From an uncultured Prevotellaceae bacterium (lineage in GTDB: Bacteria > Bacteroidota > Bacteroidia > Bacteroidales > Bacteroidaceae), in contig CALZJL010000001.1 of assembly GCA_945787625.1 (NCBI GenBank), positions 1 through 36,025 on the forward strand: a stretch of DNA of 36,025 bases, in the 5' to 3' direction. A program made the position numbers and the translations under genes. Each line of letters begins with the position of its first letter. Position 1 is the stretch's first letter. Positions 34,776 through 36,025 of this stretch are shown here, piece by piece. The notes under the pieces are model-generated. The model was given only the letters and a program-made list of their open reading frames with translations. It ran no database searches and was not told the DNA's origin.

Positions 34776-35345
34776 CTATTCTATTACTTCAAGATAGTCT
34801 GGGGATACTTCTGTGGAGACAACCAGAAGGTCGAGGAGGATTACTACAAATTTGCGCCCTCGCTTTTTTGCTACTTTTACGAAATAGCCTTCGACTTTGT
34901 CAAGAGGTCCGCCGTGTACTCTCACTTTCTGACCTTTGGCGATGTTGAGCAGACCTGCTCCGTTGTTGATTTCGTCTGGCTGGTAGAAGTGTACTTCCTG
35001 CTCTCGCTGCTGGCAGACTGCTATGAAGTCGTCCATCTGTTTGGCTGGTATGGTGAGGTAGGAAAGATTGCCTGAAGTCTTTGTCATCACGAACTGAAGA
35101 TCGTTGTAGTAACGGCGTTTGAAGTCGACTATCTGACGCTGGGTGGCATAGACAAAGACCAAACTTCGTATGACGGGCTCGAGTGTGGGTATCTTCTTGC
35201 CGTTGTGAGTCCTCAGGACTTTCTGCTTGGGTATGAAGTGTTTCAAGCCGTATGTCGCGGAGAGTCGCTCTTCTGCGGTATTCTCGCTCTTGTAGGCTCG
35301 CATGGCGTACCATCGCTTTTCGTCTGCTTCTGACTGAGAGGACAT
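34776..35345 (-). CDS. UpxY-type NusG-family transcription antiterminator
   Basis: The 189-residue protein begins with an NGN domain (RWYAMRAYKSENTAEERL, FIPKQKVLR, SLVFVYATQRQIVDF) and has a KOW motif near residue 138 (KGQKVRVHGGPLDKVEG). It is the first gene of the operon. Family knowledge: UpxY proteins load on RNA polymerase in the leader of their own capsule operon and prevent early termination. No UpxZ-type inhibitor gene is seen beside it. The gene is read from the promoter candidate at 35503-35534. Confidence 0.9.
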   Translation of the reverse strand: MSSQSEADEKRWYAMRAYKSENTAEERLSATYGLKHFIPKQKVLRTHNGKKIPTLEPVIRSLVFVYATQRQIVDFKRRYYNDLQFVMTKTSGNLSYLTIPAKQMDDFIAVCQQREQEVHFYQPDEINNGAGLLNIAKGQKVRVHGGPLDKVEGYFVKVAKKRGRKFVVILLDLLVVSTEVSPDYLEVIE

Positions 35346-35469
35346 AGTTGTATAATTGTATGATGGGCATACCCATAGCTCACCCCAACTTGTGTATTGG
35401 GCTGTATATCAAGTCGTTCGAGAGACTCACTTCTTCTATTGAGGTCGTTTGCACTCTGCTTGATGAGAT

Positions 35470-35487
35470 TATTCTCTTGCCAAGAGA
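35470..35487. repeat. Inverted repeat, left copy, flanking the capsule promoter candidate
   Basis: TATTCTCTTGCCAAGAGA here matches the reverse complement of 35658-35675 over 18 bases. Each copy is itself nearly palindromic (TCTCTTG-C-CAAGAGA). Together they bracket about 170 bases containing the promoter, the layout of Bacteroides invertible promoters. The near-palindrome could instead be a regulator site present twice. Confidence 0.75.
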
Positions 35488-35502
35488 TTTGCTATACGTA
35501 TG

Positions 35503-35534
35503 CAAAGTTACTAAAAAAAATGTTAACTAAGAAA
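35503..35534 (-). promoter_or_regulatory. Promoter candidate of the capsule operon (inside the inverted-repeat segment)
   Basis: On the minus strand TAACTTTG (35510-35503) is a perfect -7 box. TTTC (35534-35531) stands 20 bases upstream as a near-consensus -33 element. It points at the UpxY-like gene, giving a leader of about 150 bases. If the 35488-35657 segment inverted, the promoter would face away and the operon would be off. Confidence 0.6.
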
Positions 35535-35554
35535 TTATTGTAAGATTTTAAATG

Positions 35555-35658
35555 AACGTTTCCGTTAAGCGAGAGCAGAGTAACTTTCTCTGCTCTCGCT
35601 TAACGGAAACGAGAGCAGAGTAAGCGAGCTTCCTCTGCTCTCGCTTAACGGAAACGTT
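35555..35658. repeat. Nested hairpin repeat: three copies of a 23-26 bp unit
   Basis: AACGTTTCCGTTAAGCGAGA... (35555-35580) has an exact 26-base reverse complement at 35633-35658 and a 23-base one at 35588-35610. The first and second form a hairpin with TAACTTT in the loop; a short partial copy (35611-35620) pairs with the third. Only one forward unit exists for two reverse units, so alternative folds compete. The repeat ends exactly at the right-hand inverted repeat. Confidence 0.95.
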
Positions 35659-35675
35659 CTCTTGGCAAGAGAATA
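35658..35675. repeat. Inverted repeat, right copy, flanking the capsule promoter candidate
   Basis: TCTCTTGGCAAGAGAATA is the reverse complement of 35470-35487. It lies inside the integrase remnant, whose similarity to integrases fades at this point. Confidence 0.75.
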
Positions 35676-35844
35676 TCTCTGACTGGAGCGCGCTGTGGGA
35701 TGATGGGAGGTCTTTGCCTCGAAGATAACGACGCAGACTGTTGATGGTGGTGGCATAACGGTCTGCGGTTTACTTCTTGCCGTACTTAAGGAGTTGGGAG
35801 GTCAGCTCTGTGGTGTAGCTGACAATGGTTTTTGTTGTTGACAT
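35676..35844 (-). pseudogene. Remnant of a tyrosine-type integrase N-terminus
   Basis: From ATG at 35844 the minus strand encodes MSTTKTIVSYTTELTSQLLK then YGKK and a TAA stop; the same frame continues TADRYATTINSLRRYLRGKD and LPSSHSALQSEIF. This resembles the SAM-like N-terminal domain of Bacteroidales phage-type integrases (Y-G-K-x-x-T-A-x-x-Y...L-x-x-F/Y). It has an in-frame stop, no catalytic domain, and breaks off at the inverted repeat. It may be what is left of the recombinase that once served the locus. Confidence 0.65.
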
Positions 35845-35879
35845 GGTTAGAGATTTTTTTGTTTTATTACTTTTATTTT

Positions 35880-35906
35880 TGCCGTGACAAAATTAGTTTT
35901 TTCGTA
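35880..35906 (+). promoter_or_regulatory. Promoter candidate for the downstream membrane protein gene
   Basis: TACCTTTG on + is a perfect TAnnTTTG -7 box about 30 bases before the ATG at 35938. A TTTG lies upstream with a spacer a little longer than usual. Confidence 0.45.
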
Positions 35907-35937
35907 CCTTTGCTGCAAATCCTTAATCCAATTTGGT

Positions 35938-36025
35938 ATGACGTTTACTCTTGTGGTCTTGCTGCTCTCAGCGGTGGCTTTTGCTTGGAATAAATTGAGG
36001 TCGGATGTTGTGGCTTTGTGTGCGG
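35938..36025 (+). CDS. Membrane transporter-like protein, N-terminus only (partial)
   Basis: ATG at 35938 opens a frame to the window edge: MTFTLVVLLLSAVAFAWNKL, then RSDVVALCA. The first 17 residues form a membrane helix, and the W-x-K-x-R-x-D-x-x-A-L step after it recalls the start of SLC13/ArsB-type (ion transporter superfamily) carriers. With 29 residues visible this is only a suggestion. It is divergent from the capsule operon. Confidence 0.5.
   Translation, partial: MTFTLVVLLLSAVAFAWNKLRSDVVALCA

Overview
The window looks like Bacteroidota DNA, most likely a Prevotella-type member of the Bacteroidales. The evidence is Bacteroides-style promoter boxes (TAnnTTTG with a TTG-type -33), a secreted protein with a Prevotella-style C-terminus, a UpxY-type NusG paralogue heading a capsule operon, and Wza/Wzc proteins of Bacteroidales type. 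This is inference from sequence reading; no search was run.

Layout. Positions 1-119 hold the 3' end of an AraC-type regulator. 314-4381 carry a large secreted multidomain protein and a 67-residue companion, both on +. 4373-5851 hold an AAA/DUF4143 ATPase gene bracketed by two identical 99-bp direct repeats, each containing a strong hairpin terminator. From 35345 down to 5867, on the minus strand, runs a roughly 29.5-kb capsule/exopolysaccharide operon. In transcription order: upxY-like antiterminator, Wza-type export lipoprotein, Wzc-type tyrosine kinase, CpsB/PHP-type phosphatase, Wzx flippase, polysaccharide-deacetylase-like enzyme, two paralogous radical SAM enzymes, pyruvyl transferase, GT2, anchored beta-propeller protein, GT2, HAD-type protein, GT2, Wzy-like polymerase, GT2, nucleotidyltransferase/thymidylate-kinase-like fusion, GT2, acyltransferase, capsular GT (DXD type), acyltransferase, GT4, APH-like kinase, GT4 and GT4. 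No initiating sugar-phosphate transferase (WbaP/WecA type) is visible. Upstream of the operon lie an inverted-repeat-flanked promoter candidate, a nested hairpin repeat and an integrase remnant. A membrane transporter-like gene starts at 35938 on + and runs off the window.

The most interesting signal is a set of four poly-G tracts (coding strand; G8, G9, G9, G10), all inside polysaccharide-modification or tailoring genes and all followed at once by TAAT. In the two acyltransferases and the deacetylase-like gene the present tract length breaks the frame, and in all three G8 or G11 (3k+2) restores a full-length, family-like protein. In a radical SAM gene the tract is G8 and is in frame. This looks like a set of slipped-strand switches acting on capsule decoration, possibly layered under a whole-locus promoter inversion. 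Transport, polymerisation and most glycosyltransferase genes lack such tracts, which suggests that the modifications vary while the backbone stays constant.

Other oddities are a perfect 36-bp palindrome inside a GT2 gene, two intergenic arrays of a degenerate 11-bp repeat, and AT-rich and GC-rich gene blocks alternating along the operon.
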